Below are positions 51,886-64,000 of a stretch of 64,000 nucleotides of DNA, piece by piece; the first letter of the stretch is position 1; every line of letters begins with the position of its first letter. Origin of the DNA: Heliocidaris erythrogramma (Eukaryota > Echinodermata > Echinoidea > Camarodonta > Echinometridae); assembly GCA_025617745.1 (NCBI GenBank), contig CM046853.1:34666625-34730624 (forward strand). Reading direction: 5' to 3'. The notes below the pieces were generated by a model, which worked only from the letters and a program-made list of their open reading frames with translations, did no database searches and had not been told where the DNA came from. The translations under genes and the position numbers were made by a program.

Positions 51886-52068
51886 GGTTCATAATTCTGA
51901 AACGCAACATTGCCATACCAGGAGGCTCATAATTCCGAAAATGAAATAAGGTACATAATTCTGACGATTCGTTATTCCAAAAGGTACGTTCATCCGAAGA
52001 TACATAATTCCGAAAATGAAATAGGGTTCGTATTTCCAAAAGTGAAAAAGGGTTCATAATTCCGAAAT
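51886..52068. repeat. Degenerate minisatellite (~28-35 bp unit)
   Basis: At least six imperfect repeats of a ttcataattccgaaaatgaa-like unit, each followed by an agg or ggg word. Confidence 0.6.
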
Positions 52069-53720
52069 TTAGTCCCCCCCCCCCAAAAAAAAAGGATTTA
52101 TGGAGGGCTCTATTACATTTTCAAAATTGTGAACCTTATGAACCTGCGCAATTATGAATCTGTGGAGTAAACGTACCTTCTGAATTATAAACCTTCGAAA
52201 GGCTGCACTCTACACAGGATACACCTCTGCTTGGATTAGTTATCAATGTAAACGTTTACAATCCACTTCGATACAAATGTTCAAATTAAATACCTGCTTG
52301 AATCATAAATACAGAAACACAATATGAGCACCTTATTTCATTGTACTGAGGAATGTTTATTTCACAAACAAGAAAACTATGTAGATTTCAATGAAAAACT
52401 CCTTACACAAAAAAAAAAAGAAATGAAAAAAAATATCTAGGAGTATCAATAGTTGACATTAAACAGTTTCACCTATCAAAGTCATAAAAGAGAAAACGTT
52501 TAATATTTTCTTTATGTCTATCCGAAAATTTATATTTATGTATAATATATTCACTTATGTTAAGGTCACAATCCATTGAGAATTGGAATTTATTATATTT
52601 CAAATCATTTTCTAAATAGAAATTACTGTCTGCCCATGAAATTGTATTTTAATCAATCTGAAAAATACTACTTTTGCATAACTAGAAAGCATAAAACTTG
52701 ATCATCAATGACATCCTAATTCAACGTCACGTAGTTGGGCAAAAGCAACATGATTTTTTTGTTTGAACACACAAATTGTTATTTGTTGTTTTTCGACTAA
52801 TATGTCAAAAATACGTACATCACAGCCCTCGTGATTTACTCACTACTCTATGGCAATGTAAGAGATAACAGGGGATGTTCTTCATTGCCGGATCGACTTT
52901 ACATTTCAAATCATAATTTTACTATTTTTTTTATCGAATTCATACTTGTCGATATTTCTCTGTGATCCCTTTTCAACAGAAAGAACTGTTAATAAAGCAT
53001 ATCTAACCGAAGATAAGATTAACGGAAAATGGCAGAATACGTATATCTACATCCGTATTTGATCTATATAATTGTCAACAGTATTTACAAGGAGATTTAC
53101 ATTTATAACCTAACTTCAGTTTTTTCATTGACAGAAAATTGGCGCCGGATTGAATGTGATATATGAAATAGAAATACTAGATAAGAAACTTTATATCGCA
53201 CTTCATCAAAAAATCAATTACACTATTATTTTCAGCCGCTATCATATGGAGATTAGAAGAAACCAAAGAGGAATGTGTCTGGAAAGCAGACCAGTAAAAT
53301 CTATAAAAATGCTGAATTTCATTTCGGTTTGACAAGTTATGATGTTTTTTTAAAGTACTAAAATGCAGAGACTTCCACGTCATTTCTCTAGGCAATGTTT
53401 TAATTCCCTTTTTCTATATCATTCTCAGCACTGGTTACCCATTCCCAAAGACGATTAAATCTTTACACACACGAATAAATTGACTGTGGAAACACATACC
53501 ACAAAAATAGAAACTTCTTTGATCTCGGTTCGAAAGTGCATTGACTTGTGGACACGGCACCGTCAACATCTTTGTGCATAATTTCTTTTGAAGTCCGGTA
53601 AGTCCGTTAAGAAGGGATGATTTCTTTTCCGACAGTATTTCCGATAGCTTGCTGCTTTAATCAATAAAAAATGTTTGATTCTAGTGAATGGGTATTGTCC
53701 CCTTATGATGTCCCCATCCA
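52069..53720. other. Non-coding AT-rich DNA
   Basis: C-run at 52075-52084, then long AT-rich DNA; no gene supported. Confidence 0.35.
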
Positions 53721-53920
53721 TTAATAACCACCGTTTTCTTCTGCCTCTTCAAGCTGAGCGATAATCTTCTGTATGAGGGGTAAATTTCGATATTTGAAAG
53801 CTTCGTCGTCGTATTTGTCGGCACCGTATACGTTGTCGTCTAGCATGCTGGGTGGCTGCCACGCTCTGCCGTACCTGTAACCGATTCTGAACTGTTTTGT
53901 CTTCATTGATTCCCGTCCTG
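53721..53920 (-). CDS. Candidate terminal exon, unknown protein
   Basis: On the minus strand a ctttgcag acceptor (ending near 53921) is followed by an open frame of 64-65 codons to a TAA. The frame reads RESMKTKQFRIGYRYGRAWQ at its start, then a segment rich in D/E, and ends AQLEEAEENGGY. Codon composition looks more coding than the AT-rich flanks. GYRYGR contains a Gly-Arg that could be an amidation-cleavage site of a neuropeptide precursor, but no conserved family was recognised and a single exon is weak evidence. Entry is in phase 1, so the ATG inside it need not be the start. Confidence 0.4.
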
Positions 53921-53921
53921 C

Positions 53922-56900
53922 AAAGAGAGAAACAAGAAATCAATATGTAAATAAGATATACTTGTCCATTACTGATGATTATTGTTGTCTGACACTACTT
54001 CTATTTGTAGAATATCCGTCATAAATAGGTTGAGTAGTCCATTACACATCATGTGACAAGAAATAGTACCCACAGGCCTAATGTAAATGGACATTCGACG
54101 CCACATCCATTGTATATGATTTTACTGTACACTGCCTATGACATCATTAACAATAAGATTCGGGCTACCCATAGGTTTTACGCGAGGTTAACAATGCTCG
54201 GTGTTGTAAATTACGCATTTATTAGTCTTTCTGGTTTAAACGTTTTTTCAGCTGAGCTAGTAATGAATATGCCTATAGTTTTCATATACATTATTTCCTT
54301 TATGCTTATCGAATTCATAGACCCTATACCAGATTCTGATTGAAAAAGACAAATATAAAGAATCTTTTTCGAGTCTCTAGAGAAATTTTGGCGCCCTCGC
54401 CAAAACGAAAATTCCTTTGTATTATTCATGTCACCTCGGGTTTCATAGCTTCAACCAAAGCCTTCCATGTCAATATAAAGTTGCATACCACCTTTCACTT
54501 GTCAGAAAAAGAAAACTATTATACTTCACTCATTGGCTACCACAACGTGGATTGTGCCACCAAAATTGAATTCTAGACATTTGATAATCTGCTTGGTAGA
54601 TGAAGGAAAATTAGTCTTCTAACATTTCTATTAAAAAAAGACCAACAAACAACAACACACAAACGTCTTTTGATATGGAAACTGAAGTGTATTGATTTGT
54701 TTCAAGGATTTAGTAAGGCTAACTTCGTATGAAAGGTTTTTTTTTCTTCATTTCTTCATGCATTCAACTACTTTGACGTAATTCTACCTCTGAAAGTTTT
54801 GAATATTTTTTTAATCAACATAGTTAATCAACTAGCGATTAACTATGAGTAGTCAGAGAAATGGCCTCATTCATTTGCAGAGTATTAATTTTATATTCAA
54901 AGCACGAATAAATACAGAGAGTTGCAAGTTATTATCAAGTATCATTATGCATATATGGCATTAACGGCTTTATATCATATAATTGGATGCTTTAATAGAA
55001 ATCTGTTTAGGTTTATCTGTTTGAAGAAAAGAGTTTGACTCAGATTGCATGCGAATTAGTAGATTTAAACATCTATAAGATAAGGTTTAGCATTGGTCAT
55101 GCGTTTGCGATGAGAAAGAAACTGTCTCGAAGTTATTCGGAAAGGCTGATTATGTAGTACATAAAACTAATCGGGTATTGTTTTAGTATCAACAAAATAA
55201 TTATAAAGTGACTCAACCTTGCTTTAAAAAAAATCATTGCTCAAATCGTATATGGAACCACAAGAACATTTGGTGCAAACTTTAAAAACATTATGATTTT
55301 TTTTTATAGTTCGAATAAGGGGTAACATCATTTTCATGAGAAATTGCTACCGCAATATTCTTCCTCATAAGAAAAGATTGAAAGAGCTTATGAATGAATT
55401 TTTACTTTATACGGGACTCATCAATTTAATGTGGGAGTAGAATTATGGAGGATTAGAACACACATTTTCATTTTACAATATAAACTAAATACTTTTTGTT
55501 GTTCAAACTCCATACAAAATGTCTGTATTCATAACGAAAACCGGATGAATTTTTGCCACAAATATGTTATTCAAGAGGTCATTATTTTATTTTGTACTTT
55601 TTAAGAATTATTTTAAATAATCATTTATAAGATGAATAATGCAAAATCATTGATAGGTAATATCGTACAAAGAATGAACCACAAAATTATTGTTCAGCTG
55701 AAGAAAAAAAGAATTTGCTATAATAATGCAATATATATATTTAAAAAATAATGCTATAAACTCGTGTACCATACTTTGATTTATTAGTCAGTCATCTTGA
55801 TTTTTTTTTTAATGTTATATTTTTAAACAATGGTGCAGCTTAATCACAAGTAAAACGTTATGAGGCTGAAAGCTTTCATATTGCGAAGGCATGAATATCA
55901 AAGAATTCTATAACTATCAATGAAATTTATAACTCCTCGAAATGGTTTCAAGAGGACCGCATGTCAGTTTCCCTTTTCCAAAAAAAAAACGTGAATCAAA
56001 ATGCAATGCGAATTGTTCTGATTTATGTAAAAGTCATGATTATTTCCCCAGATTCGCTATTGACGTTCTGTGAACTATCCTGCTACTATCAATTATCTTC
56101 TTACAACTCTTTGTTTCATCATTATTATATCATGTTGATCGCGTCTTGTACCTACCTTAATAAATACAATAGAGATCGAATTATCGTCGTTTTTTTATTG
56201 CATATTGTGTGTGCACACACTCCGCTTTGATTTTTTTTGCCTTATTTCGATATAGGTAGGAACTATTCATTCGTATTTTATGAGGAATAATTAGTTTTAA
56301 ACAAGACGTTTAACAAGCCCTATACATATATTTGCCCTCCTGGAAAAATTATCTATTTACGGATTAGCTGACAGCGATGCAGATTTTGACAATTTCATGT
56401 TGAATCTTAACTGGGGGAATATACTCTCCCAGGCCCACTTACCGATGTTCAATTAGCTTTATGTGAATTGCTTAGAATACATTACATACCAAAAGTACAT
56501 TCATACATGAAATTTGCTTATGACGTTTGGAAGGGATTTATATAAATACATGTTCATGTTTTAGCGCCCATAAATGGTATGTACTTAGGAAGGCCATTAG
56601 TAAGCTCACTGATGCAATGTACACTTAAAACCTATCAACAAAATAGCATAACCAAAATAATTCCACCATGTTCGTTTTCACAGCAAATGAGAGAAGGGTG
56701 AAGAGTTCAGTCAACTGTAATACAGGTTAAGGACCTGCATGATTTTTTTTTATATTAGCTATCAAGTCGAACTTAGAGCAAGGTTATTAAAAAAAACTGA
56801 AGCATTAATCATCTAACAAAAGCAACATCAACCCGTGAATAATCTACTTGACAAAATGAGAATCGTTTTAAGAATGTCATTATCTAATCGGAATTAACCC

Positions 56901-57144
56901 TCGCTAATTTAGAGAGGGATGTGGTATACCATTTTATAATCATTTCAACAGTATGTATCGTCATGACTGCAGCGTTCTCAGCTTTTTTTTTCACGGATAT
57001 ACGTCTCCTTGTGGTCATGATTCACAGAAATTCTTCCCCTCGTCAATCCAATCTCAATCTACAAGCCATGATTAGTAAATCAATGAATTCTGATTCGAAA
57101 AAAAAACAGTTTAATTGATCGCTTCCCTTTTGTACTAGTCAAAG

Positions 57145-57180
<36 letters not shown>

Positions 57181-57197
57181 GTCCATCTTTTTAAAAA
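53922..57197. other. Non-coding DNA with dispersed repeats
   Basis: Includes another copy of the 42.9/45.0-kb repeat near 55119-55165; a (CT)n tract lies at 57143-57180. No other gene recognised. Confidence 0.35.
57143..57180. repeat. (CT)n microsatellite
   Basis: Lies just past the 3' end of the candidate minus-strand exon. Confidence 0.85.
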
Positions 57198-57461
57198 CTA
57201 TTCCTTCTTCTCCTTAATTGCTCTTTTCAGCGCGTCGGATCGCATCATTTCGTAGACCGGTCCCTTATTAACGACGCCGTTTGTACCCTCTTTACTCCTC
57301 TTTAAGAAACCATTTTGCTGGAAGAATTGTTTTATTATGAGGGTGGAGACGTTCTTTCGCCAGTGGGGGATAATGTATTGCAAATTACCCACTTGGATAA
57401 ATTGAGGGAACTCCAACAGGGGTGAAATAGATTCTCCCATGGGGGTAACGTAAACGTTCTT
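57198..57461 (-). CDS. Candidate terminal exon, unknown protein
   Basis: Minus-strand frame of about 87 codons ending in TAA. Upstream of its likely start is a pyrimidine tract (ctctttcttcttcatcttcc) and an AG, a plausible acceptor, giving KNVYVTPMGESISPLLEFPQ as the first residues. The C-terminal part is strongly basic (ALKRAIKEKKE). No domain or signal peptide was recognised. Since this frame has its own stop, it is not simply upstream of the 53.7-kb exon in the same coding sequence. Confidence 0.35.
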   Translation of the reverse strand, partial: KNVYVTPMGESISPLLEFPQFIQVGNLQYIIPHWRKNVSTLIIKQFFQQNGFLKRSKEGTNGVVNKGPVYEMMRSDALKRAIKEKKE

Positions 57462-58217
57462 CTTACATCGGGAAGATGAAGAAGAAAGAGTTCACATCTG
57501 GCGGTTGAATACCATGTCCATGAACTTCTCGGATAAAGAGTATACTAGCTACCGCATTAAACTGCTATATAGAAGTTGACCATGTGAGATGATTAACAAG
57601 GGGAGCTTCCCCCTTATATCAATCTTTTCTATTAAGGGGTTAATGTAAACACAAAATGGGTAGGGTATCTAGGGTCTACAAATCATTATAGTCCCTGACA
57701 TAATTGTTTAAACAAATGGGAAATGATTGTTGATTTCGCAATTTGGATGGGAGTAATAATAAAATGTCACACTTTCAAGTTGCTAATTTCTTAGTATCTA
57801 TTAATGTATATTTCCACTTTAATACAAACACTTCTTTTCACACAGTCACGTAAAAAAGTGTTTTGACAATCCAAATATATTAACTATTAAATTCAGTACT
57901 AAAACTTAGCAATAATGATAACAATAATAGCAGTTATGACATAATATCCGGTCTCTTGTGAACTTTTTAACTCCCTCTCTCGACTCAGAGTCAAGATATT
58001 GAAATCGGAGTTATAATTTCATTATATTGGCAATTCGTCGAAACTAGGACATTACCATGATTACAGTAGAAAATGCCTGACAGGACATTAATCACTATTC
58101 GTGCCATGAGTGTCATTATATTGACAAGGCGCGATATGAATAGTAAGAAATATACTATGATAACGATTATTACTAAAGCAATCATTGTAATGAATATTAC
58201 GATCAAGTGCTTATTAT
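57462..58217. other. Non-coding DNA, nothing recognised
   Basis: AT-rich; no supported gene. Confidence 0.35.
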
Positions 58218-58395
58218 GGTCTGGGCGTTGTGGTGTGCGCCTGTAATCCAGCTAACAGTGGAAGTTATAAACTAATTCAGCGGACCCAGGTTCGAGACTG
58301 AGTCACGTCTTTCGGATGGTGACGTTAAAGGTCGGTCCCCAGACGTAAATAATCATATCTGATTGATACACGTCTGTAAAAACCCAATTACACAC
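58218..58395 (+). mobile_element. SINE with 7SL-like head
   Basis: The head tgggcgttgtggtgtgcgcc followed by tgtaatccagcta closely parallels the 5' domain of 7SL RNA (GGGCG..TGG..G..GCCTGTA.TCC.AGCTA). About 50 bp later is a tRNA-type box B, ggttcgagact. The body (ctttcggatggtgacgttaa) is of the kind seen in invertebrate SINEs. It ends near a CA-rich tract. Confidence 0.5.
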
Positions 58396-61300
58396 ACGCG
58401 CGCCCGCGCACACCCACAAACACATTATGGTCTAAGAAAGGGAAAATAAAAAAAACGGAATATTAAATAATGTCGTAAAAATTCAAATCGAATGTAATTA
58501 GCCTTCCTGTGTGCTAAGTGAAAATATACGTCTTTTAGACACTGTAAGCGCTGTAGAATGATAGCAGAACTGCTATGTATTCATTTTTTTAACTGTCCAA
58601 AGAAAAGAAAATCCGTTCAATATTGGAATTATAAAGAGACAACAGAAGGAATTTATATACGTTTTAATTTCATTCTTGTGTCAATATGGGACCTAGTCAA
58701 CAAAATACATCATTTTCGAACGTGTAATCATACTGAAATGTGTTTCATACATACTCATCTCTCACAGATACAATAATTAACTTCAATCTTGTTATTATCT
58801 ATCTAAATGTGTGGAATCAGGTTCTTCTTTTTAACTCTGGCTTTTTTTTTCAAGAACAAAGATTTGTTATCTTAATTGCCAAACTTATGATCATTTTGGA
58901 AGAATGATAACATAATAGCGGAAAGTAAAAGGACACGAACCCGATATATCCTTGTGTCAGATATAAAATAACATAAGGAGGATAATTATCGGAATAAAGG
59001 AGTATCGTGAAAATCCTCGAAGGCAAAGACGTATTGTAGTATACGACTGCTTATCAGTGACAGTTGACTTTTAGCTTTGTTTATTTATAAACTCACTTAA
59101 GTAGACGAACTGCACTTCCATTTGGCATTCATAAAGGATGCCCTGGATCAACAGCAAGTACGGTATACATAGAAGAATATAGAACGCCAGCAACTCTCCG
59201 TCTTTTTTTTAAAGGAAAGATAAAAACTAAACGAAGGCCCTTCTCTGATTTTCAGTGTAATGTAAGAATGGACCAGATTGTTTCATTGCTTGGGTTACAG
59301 GCCTACATATACCTAATTGTAGGTTATTTTCGGAGCCGTAATTTTCTTTCATAGTAGATCAATAAAACTGAATATAAGCCCCTTATTTCATGGAGCAAAA
59401 TTACAAACAGAACAATGCAATTACTGTAAGACAAGAATCTCACGGAAAAATGAAATATTATACCGCGGCCCATTACACCAAGCTGACATCCAAATTGTCC
59501 AAATCTTATCGTCGCACCAGTGGCGAGGGATGTGGGATGACATGTCATCAGGGGTATGGCCCCCCTTCAAGAAGACTTATTAAAGGGAATTTGGAACGTG
59601 CCACCCCCCCCCCCCCCCCGCTCCTTTGAAAGGCCAACATGGGGAAAGACGATAAAGAAAGAAAGAAAAGGAAGAGCAGGAATATAAGCAACAGAAGGAG
59701 ATAATACAACCCTTCTCTCGGTTTAATTTTTTGTTTAATGGCAATGCTCGAACGATCGCTTTGCTTTCTCGATCGATCTCTTTGCTCCCTCGCATTTCAA
59801 CCATCAGTAAGACCATGATTCTTACTCCCTCCCCCTCCCTCCTCCCTCCCCGTTCCTCAAAGACTGGACCGCGGTGCTATGCCATTGGCCTTTTCTACAT
59901 CTTCGCAACATTTCAAATCATCCCTCCCCATCCCCAATCCAACAATACTGTTTCCACCATGCACACAAGGGCAAGCGAGAGAGTATCCCACGTAGCCATC
60001 ACATTACTTCCAATCAATCCTGATTGGCTTAACGTCAAATGACGTAATCGATTCTCGTTCAATTCGCGCTAGTCATTTTCGTCTAATCTATACGGGTTAT
60101 CGATTTACAACACGACCAGAACAGACGACCCATCGTGCCTTGCCTCGGGTGACCGCGCCAAAACTTGAGCTCATCACGTGACTCCGCAATACGTTCAGCC
60201 CTAATTTCAACAAGATGTCTTCCGGATGCTCAATGTTCCCGCTAGGATGAAAGAAGTACGTGTTCATCCTGATAAATACAGGTACCACTACCAGGTATCA
60301 CTAAAAATACTTCCTGAAACATCACTCCAGAAAACATGGTTGTTTGCTAAAGTAAACACGAGAGGGTGTATGATTGAAGGAACACTACGTGATACATTCG
60401 CCATTTTTAACAGTCTGAATACATGGTATATCAACAGTATAAACTCTATTTGAAATCGACTCATGCACGAAATCCAAAAAATTTCGAATAAAATAATGAA
60501 CTTTTAGAATAGGCGGCACTGACTCTTACATTCATGTCATGTGATTTTCTATTGAAATGCTTAACAAAAGCTAGATTAAATACTTTAGACGCTTGACGTT
60601 CAAATGGGAAGTTTATGAATTGGTAAAAATGCTACGAATTGCAATGGATGCTAGTTTTAGTCACAATGTCTGCTGCAACTGAGGCATCATTTTGATTACG
60701 TTATTGCCTAATCAAGCATATGAAGGATATTAGTGAATGTGCCAGTAATGAGCCAGTTCGTAATTGGTACATGCTACTCAAATGACCCTTAAATGGCCCA
60801 TATTATTTTGTACGCGCATCTGTCTTGGTGGCGTGGACGCGCTACTTCTTTCACACGTAAAAGCACGTGCACACACAATGAAAAGCGTATAACGGTCAAC
60901 TGTATTCCGTACAAGTAGAAATCACCTTTATCTACACATGTCCAAATTGTAAGTACGAACTGGTTTAGCTTTAAAAACCGAATATGTAAGCACTGTTTAT
61001 TTTGTATTCACTCTGTTTATGATATCACTCCCACATAGCGCGTCAAAACCTACCTGAGGCACACCGCCAAACCCTGCGATTGACGCTTCGCGTGCAACGG
61101 GCATGATGAAAATTAGCAAGACAACGCTTCTATAACAAATGAGGAATATTGTTTTTGTTTTTCAAAACTTATCCAAATCTGTCATAATATATAAGATGTA
61201 TCCTTTAAACGTAAAATAATGTCAAGGGTTTATTGAGAACCGGAAGGTAAGTTCTGTGTATATACCAAGAAAAACGTAATACCAGAGTCATACCGACGAG

Positions 61301-62914
61301 ACCTACATCTTACCGATAGTAAACCGAACACAAAATTACATACCCTGAATGGCCCAGATTTAATCGCTTGTCTGTCGGTTTTGAGGCGGTCTAGAAGTGT
61401 GACTGGGGTATGATATCAATAATGGCTAGTATAGGAGGAAATCAATAAATTCAATAATAGCATTCGCCTAATAAATTGGATAGTCTATGCCATTACGGAA
61501 ATCAATTTTCACTCTCTGCTCCGAGTGCACGATGAGCCATCGATGTTCCGTGTGGCATGCATTAAATGATCAACTTTGCCCTATGTTTTAGGCGGTAAAG
61601 CAATCACAAAATAAACATCGATTTAATGCTGTTTGATGAAAACCCGTGCTGTTATAATGTAAGATATTCGTATTATTATTATTATTACGTTTTGTGAATA
61701 CAAGACGAAGAATTCTCTGTTGTACCGAAAGACCTGTTCATAATGACGACAATGGCGGGCATTTTATATCTTTTGTTAGGTTAATAGCCTTAAAGTCCTG
61801 TTGTTGATTTATATTGTGGGTGGAAAAGGCGAGCAAATATTCACAGTAATCCAACAATTTGTTTTTAAATGGCTCATTTTAGGATTCCTGAAATTCTTGT
61901 TAGAATTTCGGAATTACGTAGGGTAATCATGATTTGCTACGGAATTAGTTGATGGGAGAGAAAAGAAAAAAAATAGGGATCAGAAAAAATTGTGATGATG
62001 TATTACAAAAAAATAAGAGTCGGGTTTTTTTTCTTCCCGCTGGAAAATTTTTGAATCAAGGCAGGATGTGGTGACATTTTGACAGATAAAAAGAGCAAGC
62101 TTTCAAATGGGGTCCCGACCCATGCATAGGCTGATACTTGACTCGGGTTTACGGTGTAAATGAATAACGAGAAGAGCGCCCATTTTCGAATGACGGATGA
62201 CCGCCGCTAATGGTATGATAAGAATCAAATGCTTTCTGTCGATATGCTTTACGACACCTTTCCCGCGTTTCGAAGATAATTCATTTTAAAGAGGGGTAGA
62301 TCATTGACGAGGGCTCTACTTGGAGATGCAAAAGGATGGCTAGCGGAGTATTGGCTCTTCATTTAACCTGTAACGATATTATGTGAGGGGTGTAGAACGA
62401 GAGTTATCACTTAATACACTCTTGCGGTGAAAATGGATGTATTCAATTACAGGATCAAAAGGTTTTTCATGTGTATCGTGTATATTTTAGTTGAAAACGC
62501 TTTTCATAAATATTTTATGCAGCGCCATTATAGTTCTTTGTCTGTCAGACGGAATAGTGTACCTTAAATCAGTACATTAATTCATGCAGAGATCAGTATA
62601 CCTTACCTGACCATATACTACGAATAAAATATATCATACGGTATATTGTTTTTACAATTAACAAACTTTTCAAACAATTATTGGAATATAATGAATAATA
62701 AATTATTCTGAACTATAAGTTGTATAGCGACAGGAGAAGAAAAATAAACTCTAGTAGGAGTATGACTGATTGCAGAACGATATCTTTGCAATGATTCGGC
62801 AGTGCATGTGTCTAGATAAATAACATAATGTAACATTGCACTTAGCTCACAACAGTACTAGTAGTAGTAGTTTTAGTAGATGAAATAGTAGTAGTTAAAA
62901 TAATATGCCCATTA
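58396..62914. other. Non-coding DNA; C-run at 59604-59619
   Basis: No convincing gene. The stretches around 59500 and 60100 have a few longer frames without motifs or clear splice sites. Confidence 0.35.
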
Positions 62915-63793
62915 GTAACTTTTACTTATTTTTCCCATGTAGAATTTACTTAAAAACATAAATTTTGCCACTTACGCACTCGATTTAAATAACAACTCAA
63001 ATTTTCAATTTAGTAGAATATATATACGTGAAAATTTTAAGTAAAATTAAATACAAAAGAACATTTAAGTAATTTCAACTTGTATTAATTTAGTATTGTT
63101 AACTCAAAGTAAGAAAGTGTACGTATTACTCAAACAATTTATGTTGATTGTACTTATTTTTAAAAGTAAAGACTGGCGCAGTGCGTAATATAAGTATTAA
63201 CATAATTCATGAATATTCATTAAGACCGAGTTAATCTCTTTTTTAGAATTAAACAAATCTATTTTTTGGTTGAATGAGAATTTAAGGAGTTTAAAATATT
63301 TTCATTTAAAGCAAAAATAAGAAGATAAGACAATTTTTAAGTTGTCACTCGATTCAAAACAAATCAAAACTTGATATTTCAGAAAAATTGTCAACCATTT
63401 TACTTTTTAAGATGCTACGATCAAGTATATATAAAATGGTTGTCAACTTAAAGCGTATGTAATAGTGTTTGTTGGTGATGGTGGCAGATATTTAATTAAA
63501 TCCCAAATCCTAAATTGAAAGAGTAGAGTGTCAGTGAATGTTAGATGGGTACAAGTATAATCATGTCATAATTTTTTTTTTTAATTGTTATCTATCATGA
63601 TTACAATACTTAAATTATTTACGTTAATGTAACTCAATTTAACTGAGTAAAAGTTTATTAAGAAAAATAAGTAAATTCTACTTAAAATTCCCTGTTACAA
63701 ATACTTAAACTAATCAAGGCAATCCGTTGACGAACTTTTTTGAGTAATTTCAACGAATTTTTTTTACAGTGTAGTAGTAGTAGTAGTAGTAGT
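62850..63793. repeat. AT-rich region with inverted motifs, flanked by (TAG)n
   Basis: (tag)n runs at about 62857-62872 and 63772-63794 bound an AT-rich block. Near both ends are related inverted words (acttttacttatttttc; gaaaaataagtaaattctac) and the right end reads tttttttacagtgtag. Possibly an old MITE; ends not certain. Confidence 0.35.
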
Positions 63794-64000
63794 ATGTTTT
63801 GTTGTTGTATCCTCTCAGAAATTACAGGTCCAAAAGTGCCCTGCACTCAGCATCTGGACAATCTTGAACTGGTAAAAGTTTCTTCATTTGCTTTATAGTT
63901 GGACCTTTAAGCTACTCAGGAAAGGTTTGCCATAAAATGATGCCATGTAGGTTTCAAACATTGAGAGGTACTTAAATTATTCAAGTATTATTTGAAAGAT

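Noticed and set aside
59390-60288. Frames of 63-103 codons on both strands
   Set aside because: Low-complexity stretches (poly-C/P, S-rich), no motifs, no splice support.

Overview
This is a 64-kb piece of animal genomic DNA, most likely from a marine invertebrate deuterostome such as an echinoderm. That placement is an inference from three things: large GT-AG introns, a GAD-family gene, and a transposon mix of CR1/L2-like LINEs with (ATT)n tails, tRNA-derived SINEs and many short hairpin elements. Most of the long open frames are not genes; they are antisense readings of tRNA genes.

The one clear protein gene is on the + strand. It is the 3' third of a glutamate decarboxylase-family enzyme (GAD, with CSAD/GADL1 as alternatives), in six exons: 1-66, 33203-33352, 36420-36469, 40176-40230, 40375-40464 and 40822-41007. 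All reading-frame phases match across the junctions, giving 198 residues from the PLP-lysine motif NPHK to the stop.

The first intron (67-33202, 33 kb) holds the main feature of the window. From about 2067 to 32055, on the opposite strand to GAD, is a tandem array of tRNA-Thr(CGU) genes. I count 111 full-length 73-nt copies plus about 37 pseudogenes, interrupted copies and fragments. The base unit is 158 bp, with a 132-bp short form. Each typical unit has box A, box B, a CGU anticodon and its own T-run terminator. The array has higher-order repeats of about 2.73 kb, 2.217 kb and 502 bp, and two recurring non-tRNA spacers (S1, S2). Three identical 1,197-bp 5'-truncated CR1/L2-like LINE fragments sit in the anticodon loop of a tRNA copy and were amplified together with the array.

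The other GAD introns carry a tRNA-derived SINE, a GC-rich Harbinger-like element, a mariner-like foldback element and a decayed LINE. Downstream of GAD (41-64 kb) is mostly AT-rich non-coding DNA. It holds two copies of a 138-bp palindromic MITE, a second copy of a 196-bp MITE also found at 305-500, a diverged tandem duplication, a SINE with a 7SL-like head, and two weakly supported minus-strand exon candidates at 53.7 and 57.2 kb.
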